From: a virus | Virus record (IMG/VR): IMGVR_UViG_3300021962_000103 | Location: 1-62,113 of that record | Reading direction: 5' to 3' (one strand) | DNA length: 62,113 nt | Part shown: piece by piece, positions 34,663 through 43,572 of the stretch | Layout of the letters: each line of letters opens with the position of its first letter | How positions within the stretch are numbered: position 1 is the first letter of the stretch | Notes under the pieces: generated by a model | Told to the model about the DNA's origin: nothing | Seen by the model: only the letters and a program-made list of their open reading frames with translations | The model's database searches: none | Program-made: the position numbers and the translations under genes

Positions 34663-34885
34663 GTAATAGTTGTTTTAGTTCCCCCTCTGTCTCATCGGCA
34701 TAAATCAAATCTCCAAAAGATTTATTAATACTCGGTTCAGTAAACCCCAACGCGGAGGCCATGCGTACGCACATAACTTTGAACTCGTGGATGGTCATAT
34801 CATCCGGTACTTTGAATTCAATTTCTGAGGCTTCTCTACAATCCTCTAACAACTCATCTGTATATTTAAATATAAGTTTTGCCAT
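34619..34885 (-). CDS. Unknown small protein
   Basis: 88 residues with an N-terminal beta strand pair (MAKLIFKYTDELLEDC) and a helical C-terminus ending in a basic stretch (TSRRNTKKTKR). No known family. Follows the deformylase gene by 12 bases, so it belongs to the same unit. The end overlaps the next gene in a different frame. Confidence 0.6.
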   Translation of the reverse strand: MAKLIFKYTDELLEDCREASEIEFKVPDDMTIHEFKVMCVRMASALGFTEPSINKSFGDLIYADETEGELKQLLHDITSRRNTKKTKR

Positions 34886-34897
34886 AATTTAGTATTT

Positions 34898-35509
34898 TTA
34901 TAGAATTTCTACACCAGGAATAAGAGTAGCTTTCTTATATTTCATAAATTCAGTAGAACCATTTGGTAATTTAACCATAACCATTTCGTTTCTACCATAA
35001 GTTTTTGGTGCAATATATGTTGTAGAATATCTTCTATCTGAATCAGTAATAAGTTTACCATTCAAATGGTCAATCTCATGTTGTGCACAAACACATTCCA
35101 ACAATCCTTCATCGGAAAAGAATTCATTTGAATCTTTCCAAGTACTTCCTTGGTTATCGGGAGAAAATATAACAGTACCCAAGTTATCACACTCAACGGT
35201 AAATGTTTTGTGTCTAACTGTCTTTACTGGTTTTCTCATTGTTTTAGGAATAGATAAACATTGTTCTACATACGCAACGGTATCCTTTGATACTTCAACT
35301 ACAACCGGATTAATCAATACAAGTGGTTCTTTAACATTGATGACACATGCACGAACATCTAAACCAAGTTGATTTGCAGATAATCCAATCCCACCATATT
35401 TTTTTAATCCCTCCAACAACTTAATTGAGATATCATCAATCTCTTCTTGGGTCATTGGTTTTGGTTGAATTTGTTTTGTAAGTTTTGAAGGATTTGTAAT
35501 TAATGCCAT
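34898..35509 (-). CDS. def: Peptide deformylase
   Basis: 203 residues. All three family motifs are present: GGIGLSANQLG (motif 1), EQCLSIP (motif 2, with Gln for the usual Gly) and QHEIDHLNG (motif 3, metal-binding His pair and catalytic Glu). It removes the formyl group from new proteins. Phage deformylases are known auxiliary genes, usually shorter than host ones, but this is near host length. A run of about 30 residues between motifs 2 and 3 (from CDNLG to DEGLL) is longer than usual. Confidence 0.92.
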   Translation of the reverse strand: MALITNPSKLTKQIQPKPMTQEEIDDISIKLLEGLKKYGGIGLSANQLGLDVRACVINVKEPLVLINPVVVEVSKDTVAYVEQCLSIPKTMRKPVKTVRHKTFTVECDNLGTVIFSPDNQGSTWKDSNEFFSDEGLLECVCAQHEIDHLNGKLITDSDRRYSTTYIAPKTYGRNEMVMVKLPNGSTEFMKYKKATLIPGVEIL

Positions 35510-35515
35510 AATATA

Positions 35516-35818
35516 TTATTTATTTGAGTGATATGGGTTTATAAATTGTTTTTTATAATACTCATCGGTGTATTCTACTGAATCTGGAAAAATTGATTTT
35601 CGTGTTTCTTCGCTTATTAAAGTTCGTTCAGATACATCTCCACCAAGAGGTCTTTCGTAAATAGTTTTACCACCATCAGGCGATTCAAATATTTTTTTAC
35701 CTTTCATTTCTTCCATTAATTTATCTTGGAATTCTCTTTCTTTCCAATATAGTTCTCTTACTTTTGCACCCAACTCCATATTGTTAGGATACATTTCTAC
35801 TAATTCTTTAATTTTCAT
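35516..35818 (-). CDS. Unknown small protein
   Basis: 100 residues with a helical N-terminus (MKIKELVEMYPNNMELGAKV) and a Gly-rich middle (ESPDGGKTIYERPLGGD). Six bases precede the deformylase start. No family recognised; polar, cytosolic. Confidence 0.6.
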   Translation of the reverse strand: MKIKELVEMYPNNMELGAKVRELYWKEREFQDKLMEEMKGKKIFESPDGGKTIYERPLGGDVSERTLISEETRKSIFPDSVEYTDEYYKKQFINPYHSNK

Positions 35819-35845
35819 TTGTGGTAGGTATTTGATGTTGTAAAT

Positions 35846-36022
35846 TTATTTATTAAAATCAAAAGTTAATTGTTTGCCAATTGATTTTAGTTTAGTTTCC
35901 AATCGTTCAACTTTTTCTTTATAACCTTGTTGTGTCCAACCATCGTTATAAGGGGATGTTGCTTCAATCTTTGCATTAAACAATTCCCATTCAAGTGCTT
36001 CTCGTGTTTGTGTAGTTTCCAT
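35846..36022 (-). CDS. Small helical protein, unknown
   Basis: 58 residues from ATG at 36022 (METTQTREALEWELF), chosen because it sits one base after the TAA of the preceding gene; an ATG four codons earlier would overlap it. Two helices joined by a Tyr/Asn/Asp/Gly loop. Function unknown. Confidence 0.55.
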   Translation of the reverse strand: METTQTREALEWELFNAKIEATSPYNDGWTQQGYKEKVERLETKLKSIGKQLTFDFNK

Positions 36023-36023
36023 A

Positions 36024-36497
36024 TTACTCTGCAATGTTTAGATATTTTTGTAATAACCAAGATGATGATTGAACCTTCTCACCCAATCCCCATACTGAAT
36101 CTATTCCAAATGTATTACATACATCGTTTTCGGGTGTAGTGGTTTGAGTTCTATCTCCACCATTTCCAAATGCCATATCTCCTTTTTCTAAAGGACCTCC
36201 TTTGGCTCTTACAAATCTATATCGTGAATGTTCAATAAAATCAATTGCAGTTTCATCATTATGCATTTTAGGATTCATTATATAAACATAATCTACTCCT
36301 TTAAGATTTTCCATAATGAATTTTCTTTCTTGAGCATCCATAAAAGATTTACCTTTCTTTCTTCTCAACCAAGCATCATTATTTAATCCAATCCAAACTT
36401 CTTCTGCAAGTTCTTTTGCATTATTGATACACTCGATGTGGCCTTTATGAACAGGGTCAAAACCACCACTAATTAAAATTACTTTATATTTTTTCAT
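36024..36497 (-). CDS. Nucleotidyltransferase (cytidylyl/adenylyltransferase, RfaE-like)
   Basis: 157 residues. ISGGFDPVHKGHIECINNAKEL contains the (F/Y)DxxHxGH nucleotide-binding loop of the cytidylyltransferase fold, and GLNNDAWLRRKKGKSF fits the second substrate strand. This domain activates sugar phosphates (heptose or glycerol phosphates) as nucleotide derivatives, in keeping with the glycosyltransferase-like genes around it. The substrate cannot be told from sequence; pantetheine-phosphate adenylyltransferase is less likely, as the C-terminal Cys/His pattern differs. A host-type promoter lies just upstream. Confidence 0.8.
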   Translation of the reverse strand: MKKYKVILISGGFDPVHKGHIECINNAKELAEEVWIGLNNDAWLRRKKGKSFMDAQERKFIMENLKGVDYVYIMNPKMHNDETAIDFIEHSRYRFVRAKGGPLEKGDMAFGNGGDRTQTTTPENDVCNTFGIDSVWGLGEKVQSSSWLLQKYLNIAE

Positions 36498-36518
36498 AGG
36501 TTTTCAAATTATATTATA

Positions 36519-36550
36519 CAAATATACGAAATTATTTTCTAAAAACAAAA
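36519..36550 (-). promoter_or_regulatory. Host-type (Bacteroidetes) promoter
   Basis: TATATTTG at 36519-36526 on the minus strand with a weaker TTTTG 20 bases upstream. Drives the unit from 36497 down to 34411. It lies across the end of the 36532 gene. Confidence 0.6.
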
Positions 36551-37290
36551 TTTTCTTTCCAAGTTTTTGGATCTATTTGATGGTTTGGGAAATTGGAATT
36601 GTGAATTTCAATGTATTTTTTATGTGTTTTAGAACTCCCCAATTGTTCAAAGAATACAATATTGTTTTTATTTAATGAATCAAATAAATCTTCTGCAAAT
36701 GGTCTTACCAATAAAGTTTGGATGGAAAGTTCTTCCCAAATAATATTATTTTTAAGTAACACATTACCAATTGGGAAATGTGATTGTTGTTCATTATTTC
36801 CATCAAATAAATTTACAAACTTTTTTAAGGGTTTAAAAGGGCCGCCTAAATAATAATCGTTTATCCAAAGTTTATCAATTTCCTTAGTACCAGCCGAACT
36901 TATATAAAGTTTATCAGATTCCCATACTTGTTCTAAAATAACATGCCAATCACTTATCATATCACATCTATGTAATAATACTTTATCATATTCATCTTCA
37001 TTTTCAATTGAATTTAAAGCATTCATCCAATGATACCACATTCTAAAATTATGTGTTTTGTCATCTCCCCAAGTATCCTTTACAAGTAATAATTTTGCAT
37101 GGGGTATTAATTCTTTTACTAAATTTATTTTTTGACTAGGTACATTTTTTTTAGTTCTATATGAATTTTCCCATGTAGAAATTAAAACATCAACCTTATC
37201 TAAGTGATATAGTTGTTGTGGTATAACTGAGAATGTTCTAAATTCTCCAAAAAATATTAATAAAGTTTTTTTACTTCCAGTTGAATTCAT
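36532..37290 (-). CDS. Putative sugar-transfer protein
   Basis: 252 residues from ATG at 37290 (MNSTGSKKTLLIFFGEF); a TTG two codons earlier is possible. The pattern of KVDVLISTWENSYRTK, then a DKVLLHRCDMISDW segment with an Asp-like metal site, resembles GT-A-like glycosyltransferases, but I cannot confirm the family. It ends the transcript of the SAM synthetase and GT genes and overlaps metK by 20 bases. Probably another envelope-glycan enzyme. Confidence 0.45.
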   Translation of the reverse strand: MNSTGSKKTLLIFFGEFRTFSVIPQQLYHLDKVDVLISTWENSYRTKKNVPSQKINLVKELIPHAKLLLVKDTWGDDKTHNFRMWYHWMNALNSIENEDEYDKVLLHRCDMISDWHVILEQVWESDKLYISSAGTKEIDKLWINDYYLGGPFKPLKKFVNLFDGNNEQQSHFPIGNVLLKNNIIWEELSIQTLLVRPFAEDLFDSLNKNNIVFFEQLGSSKTHKKYIEIHNSNFPNHQIDPKTWKENFVFRK

Positions 37291-38263
37291 TGCCAAAGTG
37301 CCCCCATTGTGATGTTTGTGAAAATATTGGTTTTTTTAAATCTAAATATTCTATTATTCCGTTTGGTGATAAATCATAACCTTCAACTTTTTGAAACCAA
37401 AGTCCGGTTTCGGTATTTATACCATCCTTATTTCCTTTGATTGCTGCTTGTACCGGTTGGTCATATCCAATAGCATATGATAATTCCACCATAGCATATT
37501 TTAAATCGTGTTTTTTTAAAGTATCTACTGCAATTTTACGGGCCATGTATGCGGCACTTCTATCTACTTTTGTTGCATCTTTTCCACTAAACGCACCACC
37601 ACCAATTGGAATACGAGGTCCATAAGAATCTACTGCAAGTTTTCTACCAGTCAAACCTGCATCGGCATCAAACCCACCCATGTTCCAATCTCCGGCCGGG
37701 TTACATAATGTTTTTGATACTTGTAAATCTATATTAGTTATGGTTTGATTTTTAAAAAATTCAGTTATTAATTCTTGTAAATGTGTTGCCTTTGCATTTT
37801 GAAAAGATGAAACAACGGTTGTATCACTTCCATTAATTGTTACTTGAGTTTTACCATCGTATGGATAATACTGATAAATAAATTTATTTAAACTTCTTGC
37901 AAGCTCATATTCAAACGGCATTAGTGTTGGTGTTTCGGCACATGCATAACCAATCATAATTCCCTGGTCTCCTGCACCACCGATATCAACTCCTTGTGCA
38001 ATTTCGGGTGATTGTTTAGATAAGTGAATAGTTACATCTTCTACTCCACTTATTTCTTTAACCACTTCAATAATCTCATCATTGGAAACATTTCCTTGTG
38101 AGGTAACTTCACCGGTAATCCACACCTTACCATGTCCTCCCATTGTTTCAATTGCACATCGTGAGTTAGGGTCTTGTTCTAAAAATTTGTCTAATAGAGT
38201 ATCTGATATTCTATCACACATTTTGTCTGGATGTTTCGGTGAAACAAATTCTGCTGTTCTCAT
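37271..38263 (-). CDS. metK: S-adenosylmethionine synthetase
   Basis: 330 residues, shorter than the cellular enzyme (about 385-400). The signature segments are present: EFVSPKHPDKMCDRISDTLL, GGAGDQGIMIGYA, DADAGLTGRKLAVDSYGP and GGGAFSGKDATKVDRSAAYMARK. It makes SAM from methionine and ATP. A phage-encoded copy would feed methyltransferases and the radical SAM enzyme of this genome (48662-49735) and the SET proteins. This is an inference; the genes are in different units. Confidence 0.92.
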   Translation of the reverse strand: MRTAEFVSPKHPDKMCDRISDTLLDKFLEQDPNSRCAIETMGGHGKVWITGEVTSQGNVSNDEIIEVVKEISGVEDVTIHLSKQSPEIAQGVDIGGAGDQGIMIGYACAETPTLMPFEYELARSLNKFIYQYYPYDGKTQVTINGSDTTVVSSFQNAKATHLQELITEFFKNQTITNIDLQVSKTLCNPAGDWNMGGFDADAGLTGRKLAVDSYGPRIPIGGGAFSGKDATKVDRSAAYMARKIAVDTLKKHDLKYAMVELSYAIGYDQPVQAAIKGNKDGINTETGLWFQKVEGYDLSPNGIIEYLDLKKPIFSQTSQWGHFGNEFNWK

Positions 38264-38273
38264 GTATAAAAAA

Positions 38274-39059
38274 TTAAATTACAAATTTTGTTGCCTCTTC
38301 TATTTCATCGAGTAATCCTTCACTCAATGGTTGTCTAAAATAAAAATCCATGTGAATCATTTTTTTAGCAAGGGCAAGGTTAATATTATATTCCGATGCG
38401 TGTTCTGGAAATGGTGCGTATTCATACAAAAATCCTATATCAGTTTTGTAATGTGCAAGATAATTGTATAATAAACATTGTTCATAAAATTGAACGGTAG
38501 TTGTTTGTTTATCTAACTCATCTTTCATTATATCCAATATCTTGTTGTAAATATTTTTTACCAAGAATGGGTTTTTAACTGCCACAAAAGAATTGTTTGG
38601 AAATGTTAACCAATCTAAAGGAATATCAATTTTATCCCTCATGTGTTGATATGGTTCTAAATAATAACGATTGATGTATTCTTTACCGCCAATTACTTCG
38701 GGTTCACCTTCTTTATAACCATAGGTTATAGTATGAGGTGTTTGAATGTTTTCAAATAAAAGAGTATCGAAATCTAAAATAACATATGGTTCGTTTTGTG
38801 CTTGCATTGCGTAAATCTTTGCAAGACCGTATGAATGTTCATTTACTCCCTTTAGTTCGGGTAAATATACTACCTCATCAAATTCAATCCCATATTCCCT
38901 AAACTTCTTTTCAGTTTTTCTATCAGTATAAAATGCAACATCCTTATAATGTCTTTTTGCAAATTTAACTGATAACTTTGCTAATTTAAAGAACAAATCA
39001 GATTGACCTTTCCAATAATTATCAATAATAGTATAACTATATATAGCTCTTGTAATCAT
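38274..39059 (-). CDS. Putative GT-A-fold glycosyltransferase
   Basis: 261 residues. YVILDFDTLLF contains the DxD motif after a hydrophobic strand at about residues 91-101, and the later FPEHASEYNINLALA with His and Asp/Asn residues fits a GT-A acceptor loop. It is about the length and layout of the gene at 16323. Located between an unknown small gene and metK. No signal peptide. The sugar donor is not known. Confidence 0.65.
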   Translation of the reverse strand: MITRAIYSYTIIDNYWKGQSDLFFKLAKLSVKFAKRHYKDVAFYTDRKTEKKFREYGIEFDEVVYLPELKGVNEHSYGLAKIYAMQAQNEPYVILDFDTLLFENIQTPHTITYGYKEGEPEVIGGKEYINRYYLEPYQHMRDKIDIPLDWLTFPNNSFVAVKNPFLVKNIYNKILDIMKDELDKQTTTVQFYEQCLLYNYLAHYKTDIGFLYEYAPFPEHASEYNINLALAKKMIHMDFYFRQPLSEGLLDEIEEATKFVI

Positions 39060-39062
39060 ATT

Positions 39063-39266
39063 TTACATAGTTGAATTTCTAACATCCCACATAAAATTTC
39101 TCAATTGTGTCAATTGATAAATCATTTTTTCTGGTTCAACCGTTCCTTTTTTAATTTGAACGATTAAATCATCGATTGATGCAACACCTATATTAAGAGC
39201 ATCTTCTCTTGAATTTAAAAAGTTATCCGATACTCGATGTTTTTTTGCAATTTCTTGTAAGTTCAT
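39063..39266 (-). CDS. Small helical protein, unknown
   Basis: 67 residues. The N-terminal MNLQEIAKKHRVSDNFLNSR looks like a short helix-turn-helix-like pair, but no family is recognised. Six bases after the helicase gene, so co-transcribed. Confidence 0.55.
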   Translation of the reverse strand: MNLQEIAKKHRVSDNFLNSREDALNIGVASIDDLIVQIKKGTVEPEKMIYQLTQLRNFMWDVRNSTM

Positions 39267-39271
39267 AATTT

Positions 39272-40657
39272 CTATTTTTTAATTGTTTCTAATCGTAATA
39301 TTTCTTCTTTAATTTTAATGTTATATGGATTCCAAGTTATATTATCCAATAACCATTTTCTATAATAAGGTGGTATAGATGCAACTGGTTTGTTTTTATA
39401 TTTACCAAATGTCATATATACCTTTTGTATTTCTCCTTCTTCGTTTACTTGTTCTGCAAGATTTACTCCACCCTCCAAGTGTAATCCTATCTCGTGAATA
39501 GGTACGCCGGTAATCTTCTTCTTATTCTCTCCATAGAGTTCCCATGTTCCATCTTCATCCTCTTTGTAGTACAAATCCTCTACCTTACCAAATCTATCCA
39601 CAGAGCCCACGAAATCAACTACAATACAATCTTTCTTATTATTGTGGATACGAGTACCCCTTCCAACAAACTGATACCACCATGAGATTGATGCAGTTGG
39701 TCTACCACTAATTAAACAATCCAATTCGGGATAGTCAAATCCTACGGTTAGAACATTTACTTGTACGATAACTCTGATTTGTTGATTTCTAAATTCCTCA
39801 ATGATTCTATCTCGTTCATCTTTTGGAGTTCCACCATGAACTACTGCTGCTTGTGGAATCTTTCTTGCAAGATTGGTTGCTTGTTCTATGGTTGGTACGG
39901 CAACAAGAATAGATTTTCTATCATGAAGTTCGTGTACCTTTTTAACAATCTTATCACCAATGTTTTGATTCTCATAAGCACGGGCAATAGAATCGGATGT
40001 GTATTCTGCTCCACTTGAATTATAAACAAGAGCACCAGTATCAAAATCATAGGATTGGTAAACAAGAGGAGTCCAATATCCTAACTTGACAATATCTTGA
40101 ATTTGGGAAACATGAAGGATGTGTTTAAAGAATGCACCTTTACTTGAACGATTGGTTAACATAACCAATTTTGAGTAAGGGCCAGTATCACCCATGTTAG
40201 ATTGAAGTTTCAATGGAGTTGCAGTTAATCCAAGAATATGAGTTGCTTTCATAGCATCTATAAACCTTCTTAACTGACCTGATTTTTCTCGTGGGTATCT
40301 ATCACACTCATCTATGATAATTTTAGTTACACCCATTTCTCTGAACTTGTGTGCAATGTTAATGATAGAACCGATGGTTGCATAAGTAACATCACCCAAT
40401 TCTTTACTTCCCATTGAAGCAGAATAGATTGATGCAGAACCACCAAAGAAAATAAATTTATTATAGTTTTGTTCTAATAATTCTTTTGATGGTTGGAGTA
40501 CGATAACCTTTTCACCTATACCTTTTGCTATATGTGCAATAACAATCGATTTACCGAATGCAGTAGGTGCAACGATAATCGATGGTGCCATTTTTGGTAA
40601 TTTAAAAAATTCAATACCAATGGTAACTGGTTCAACTTGGTTTTCTCGTAACTTCAC
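39272..40657 (-). CDS. uvsW: UvsW-like superfamily 2 helicase with DUF3820-type C-terminal domain
   Basis: 461 residues, GTG start overlapping the preceding gene as GTGA. Motifs: I (APTAFGKSIVIAHIAKG), II (IIIDECDR), III (GLTATPLK), a helicase C-terminal segment with VNVLTVGFDYPELD and QFVGRGTR. The final 50 residues contain MTFGKYKNKPVASIPPYYRKWL, the pattern of the DUF3820 module (FGKYKG...IPxxYLxWL), here joined to the helicase. T4 UvsW remodels forks and R-loops and switches replication to recombination mode. The Cys in the motif II (DECD) is unusual but tolerated. Confidence 0.85.
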   Translation of the reverse strand: MKLRENQVEPVTIGIEFFKLPKMAPSIIVAPTAFGKSIVIAHIAKGIGEKVIVLQPSKELLEQNYNKFIFFGGSASIYSASMGSKELGDVTYATIGSIINIAHKFREMGVTKIIIDECDRYPREKSGQLRRFIDAMKATHILGLTATPLKLQSNMGDTGPYSKLVMLTNRSSKGAFFKHILHVSQIQDIVKLGYWTPLVYQSYDFDTGALVYNSSGAEYTSDSIARAYENQNIGDKIVKKVHELHDRKSILVAVPTIEQATNLARKIPQAAVVHGGTPKDERDRIIEEFRNQQIRVIVQVNVLTVGFDYPELDCLISGRPTASISWWYQFVGRGTRIHNNKKDCIVVDFVGSVDRFGKVEDLYYKEDEDGTWELYGENKKKITGVPIHEIGLHLEGGVNLAEQVNEEGEIQKVYMTFGKYKNKPVASIPPYYRKWLLDNITWNPYNIKIKEEILRLETIKK

Positions 40658-40869
40658 AATTTATATTTAGTTCGGTACTTTTGTTCAAAAGACCTCCCAA
40701 TTCCAATCTCTAATATTTCGTGTTCATTTGGTATTAAGGGTTTTCTTTTATTCGAATCAATAATATCATCAACCCTTGTATTAGTAAATATTTCAATTTG
40801 TATTTTTGAGTTTTTTCTCGGACCTCTATGAACAACTACTACATCGAGCATTCGATTCATATTACTCAT
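40654..40869 (-). CDS. Small basic protein, unknown
   Basis: 71 residues starting MSNMNRMLDVVVVHRGPRKNS. Basic, beta-rich, without membrane segment. Its TGA overlaps the GTG of the helicase gene. No family recognised; a helicase partner is conceivable given the coupling. Confidence 0.55.
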   Translation of the reverse strand: MSNMNRMLDVVVVHRGPRKNSKIQIEIFTNTRVDDIIDSNKRKPLIPNEHEILEIGIGRSFEQKYRTKYKL

Positions 40870-40870
40870 A

Positions 40871-41008
40871 CTATAATGTTAAGTTATATAATAGTAGTCC
40901 AATCATTATAATAACTAACCCTCCGAATGCATATGCAGCAAGCATCTCATTTGATTCTTGTTGTCTTTTACTTCTACCTTGACGGTATTTTATATCTTCT
41001 TGATTCAT
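40871..41008 (-). CDS. Very small single-pass membrane protein
   Basis: 45 residues read by hand: a basic, Gln-rich N-terminus (MNQEDIKYRQGRSKRQQESN) and a hydrophobic helix from about 22 to 42 (AAYAFGGLVIIMIGLLLYN). The gap to its neighbours is 1 and 6 bases and its codons fit the unit. Could be a small membrane anchor or stress peptide. Function unknown. Confidence 0.6.
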   Translation of the reverse strand: MNQEDIKYRQGRSKRQQESNEMLAAYAFGGLVIIMIGLLLYNLTL

Positions 41009-41014
41009 AACTTA

Positions 41015-41914
41015 TTATTTTAAAAATGGTAATATTGCTAATTCTTTGGCCTTGGCCTCTACCATAATATCAACATCAATACCGTATGTGTTTGGTAACT
41101 CATTGATATAATCAGAATGTGCCTGGTCTTTTAGTTTTGAATTGTTCTCATGTAAAGATTTAGATTCTGAATAATGAACAATTGGTTTGATACCTTGTGG
41201 CCAAGTACTTACGGCCAACGATAGGGCCTGTTCTTCGGTGAGTCCCCCCGTCTGAAACTTATGATGGTGGTAATCAAAAACAATAGGTATGCCAATTTTC
41301 TCATGGATATACATTAAATCTTTTACACTATACATAGTGGCCTTATCATCATTCTCAACGGTCAATCGTGATTTTACTGAATCGGATAATCGTTGGAAGT
41401 TTTCACAAAATCTATCCATGGCAGAAATCTTATCACCATACACACCATTACAATGAATGTTAATCTTGTTGTAAGGAGTACGAGATAAACCTAACATATC
41501 AAATATCTTACCATGAATCTCTAAATCAGTAATTGTGTTTTGTACTACTTTCTCGTTGGGAGATACAAGTACATTGAAAGGACCAGGATGACAGGTAATA
41601 CGAATACCATGTTTCTTGGCAAAGATACCACATGCTTGTAATACGGTCTCAATTCGTTTGTAGTATGGAGAATTTTCTATACCATACTCGGATGCCCAAG
41701 GGAACATATCAGATGATAAACGAAATACTTTGATATTGTTCTGAACATTCCATTCTAATATCTTGAATAAATCTAATGAGTTTTGTAATCCTAACTCACC
41801 TGCGTATTCAATACCTTTCTCGTTAAAGGTTTTCTTAACCATAGAACGATTGGTAGTAACCTTGGGTTTTTGAGAACCAAGAGTCATATTAATACATGCA
41901 TAACCTAAATTCAT
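41015..41914 (-). CDS. uvdE: UV damage endonuclease
   Basis: 299 residues. NLGYACINMTLG at the start, FRLSSDMFPWAS, HPGPFNVLVSP, HCNGVYGDK and FDYHHHKFQTGG are UvdE signatures (a TIM barrel with metal-binding His/Asp/Glu). The enzyme nicks DNA 5-prime to UV photoproducts. In T4-like phages DenV plays a similar role, while UvdE homologues are found in some marine phages. It is the first gene of a repair and metabolism unit read from the host-type promoter at 41942. Confidence 0.93.
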   Translation of the reverse strand: MNLGYACINMTLGSQKPKVTTNRSMVKKTFNEKGIEYAGELGLQNSLDLFKILEWNVQNNIKVFRLSSDMFPWASEYGIENSPYYKRIETVLQACGIFAKKHGIRITCHPGPFNVLVSPNEKVVQNTITDLEIHGKIFDMLGLSRTPYNKINIHCNGVYGDKISAMDRFCENFQRLSDSVKSRLTVENDDKATMYSVKDLMYIHEKIGIPIVFDYHHHKFQTGGLTEEQALSLAVSTWPQGIKPIVHYSESKSLHENNSKLKDQAHSDYINELPNTYGIDVDIMVEAKAKELAILPFLK

Positions 41915-41941
41915 AATTGTGTAGTTTTAAATTTTATACTA

Positions 41942-41973
41942 CAAATATACAAAAAATATTTCACATTACCAAA
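41942..41973 (-). promoter_or_regulatory. Host-type (Bacteroidetes) promoter
   Basis: TTTGGTA, 20 bases, TATATTTG (41942-41949) on the minus strand, 28 bases before the ATG of uvdE. Its upstream box nearly touches the end of the IscA-like gene. Confidence 0.78.
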
Positions 41974-41975
41974 TT

Positions 41976-42308
41976 TTAAAGAGAAAAACTTTCACCACAT
42001 CCACAAGTTCTACTTGCATTAGGATTCACCCACTCAAATCCTTTACCGTTTAATCCGGTTGAATATGTTAATTCAGTACCGGCAAGATAAAGAACCGATT
42101 TATAATCTATGAGTACTTTTAATCCATCTCCTACTTCCACAACTTCATCGTATTCGGTTTTGCTATCATCAAAATCCATTACATATGAAAGACCAGAACA
42201 CCCTCCACCCTTTACACCAACTCTCAAATAATGAGTATCGGGAGTTATACCTTCTTCCATCATCAATCCAATAAGATGATTTAGTGCTGTTCTTGAAACT
42301 GTTACCAT
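41976..42308 (-). CDS. A-type Fe-S cluster carrier (IscA/HesB-like)
   Basis: 110 residues. GVKGGGCSGLSYVMDFDD (Cys near 38) and the C-terminal RTCGCGESFSL (Cys at 103 and 105) give the three-cysteine signature of A-type carriers that deliver iron-sulfur clusters. It lies right after the EF-hand membrane protein gene, in a unit with a late promoter. The phage makes its own radical SAM enzyme, which needs a 4Fe-4S cluster, so a link is plausible; so is repair of host clusters. A T4-type counterpart is not in the T4 genome. Confidence 0.9.
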   Translation of the reverse strand: MVTVSRTALNHLIGLMMEEGITPDTHYLRVGVKGGGCSGLSYVMDFDDSKTEYDEVVEVGDGLKVLIDYKSVLYLAGTELTYSTGLNGKGFEWVNPNASRTCGCGESFSL

Positions 42309-43571
42309 TTAATAAGTTTTTGAATTAAAATCAGTTGGGTATTTTTGTTGTTTTTTATATTCCTCTACTGCACTTTGATTTCCACCTTGGAACTTAATCC
42401 AATAATCAATTGCCTTTCTATCATTAATCCATCTTTCAGATTTTTTCCAATCAAACCAAGGATGTAAGAAATATGGTTTACCCTCAAATGGCGATTTCCA
42501 TCCACCATTTTCATATGCAATTCTTAATTCTTCTTCGGATATTTTACCGTCTCCATCTAAATCCATTGCTCGTTCTTCATCTGAAATGATTCCATCACCA
42601 TCTACATCTAAACCACTTTCATCTAAAGTATCTAACCCATCATTAAGAGTCACATCCCAATCATCGTACAACCCATCTTCCTCATCGGCCTTCATCATTT
42701 CTACAAGAAGTTCTCGTTGGGTTTCTTTATCTGGTTCTTCACCATAGAGTTCTCTCTTTTGAACAACTTTCTTTTTATCCTCCTCACCTTTATCAACTTT
42801 CATTGCGTTGTTAAATGCAACTACAAGTGCAACGGCAAGTGGGTCAAACACAAATATGATAATAAGAATAAACCAGTTGATGATTACATCCATTGGTTTA
42901 CCTAACAACCCACTCAAGTATTCTAATGGTCCTAATTCAGAACCAACCTCGGTGTTTGTATCTATTTGTAGAATTTGTAATTGAATTGATTGTAAGGAAT
43001 CAGCAGCAACCTGTCTTTTAGATTGTACTTCCTTTCTATTCTTTTCTTCTTCAGTAATACGAGATTGTGCAGCTCTAAGTTCTGCAGTTGATACCGTGTT
43101 TCTTATATTACCATCTGAATCTTTATATTGTATTTGTTGTGATTTAGCAGATGATAGAGTAGAAATGTTTTCTGAGATTCTTTCCAACTCTTTATCATAA
43201 CGAGTTACATCACTTTCCCAAAACTTTTCTTTTTGTTGTAGGAATACTTTTTCTTTAGATGTTACCGAATAAGTTTTGAATGTATCTTGGAATGCAGAAG
43301 TTAAGAATCCATAGATACCTAATGATGTTATTAATACTAACACCAAGGTTGCACCCAATAGATACATTCGGAATCCTTTGTTAATTTTTTCCCAATAGTT
43401 ATAAAGATAACCCGCAACAATAAGTTTGGCCAATTCTAAAGAAGAGGCCATTAATATTACAGAAAGGGAAGCACCAGCAAATAATTTAGCCAAACCAGTT
43501 ACCGAAAAGAATGCGGCATTGAATGCGATAAATAATGCTGATAACCCTAATAATAGAGTTCTTAATTTCAT
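42309..43571 (-). CDS. Multi-pass membrane protein with EF-hand loops
   Basis: 420 residues. Four membrane helices: about 4-27, 33-57, 68-92 and 236-258. A coiled, Gln/Lys/Ser-rich domain lies between helices 3 and 4. The soluble C-terminal 150 residues hold two EF-hand loops, DVDGDGIISDEE (about 320-331) and DLDGDGKISEEE (about 335-346). The start FNAAFFSVTGLAKLFAGASL is a conserved pattern of uncharacterised membrane proteins in T4-like marine phages, as I recall. Calcium or magnesium binding is likely; channel, signalling or superinfection roles are guesses. Confidence 0.7.
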   Translation of the reverse strand: MKLRTLLLGLSALFIAFNAAFFSVTGLAKLFAGASLSVILMASSLELAKLIVAGYLYNYWEKINKGFRMYLLGATLVLVLITSLGIYGFLTSAFQDTFKTYSVTSKEKVFLQQKEKFWESDVTRYDKELERISENISTLSSAKSQQIQYKDSDGNIRNTVSTAELRAAQSRITEEEKNRKEVQSKRQVAADSLQSIQLQILQIDTNTEVGSELGPLEYLSGLLGKPMDVIINWFILIIIFVFDPLAVALVVAFNNAMKVDKGEEDKKKVVQKRELYGEEPDKETQRELLVEMMKADEEDGLYDDWDVTLNDGLDTLDESGLDVDGDGIISDEERAMDLDGDGKISEEELRIAYENGGWKSPFEGKPYFLHPWFDWKKSERWINDRKAIDYWIKFQGGNQSAVEEYKKQQKYPTDFNSKTY

Positions 43572-43572
43572 T

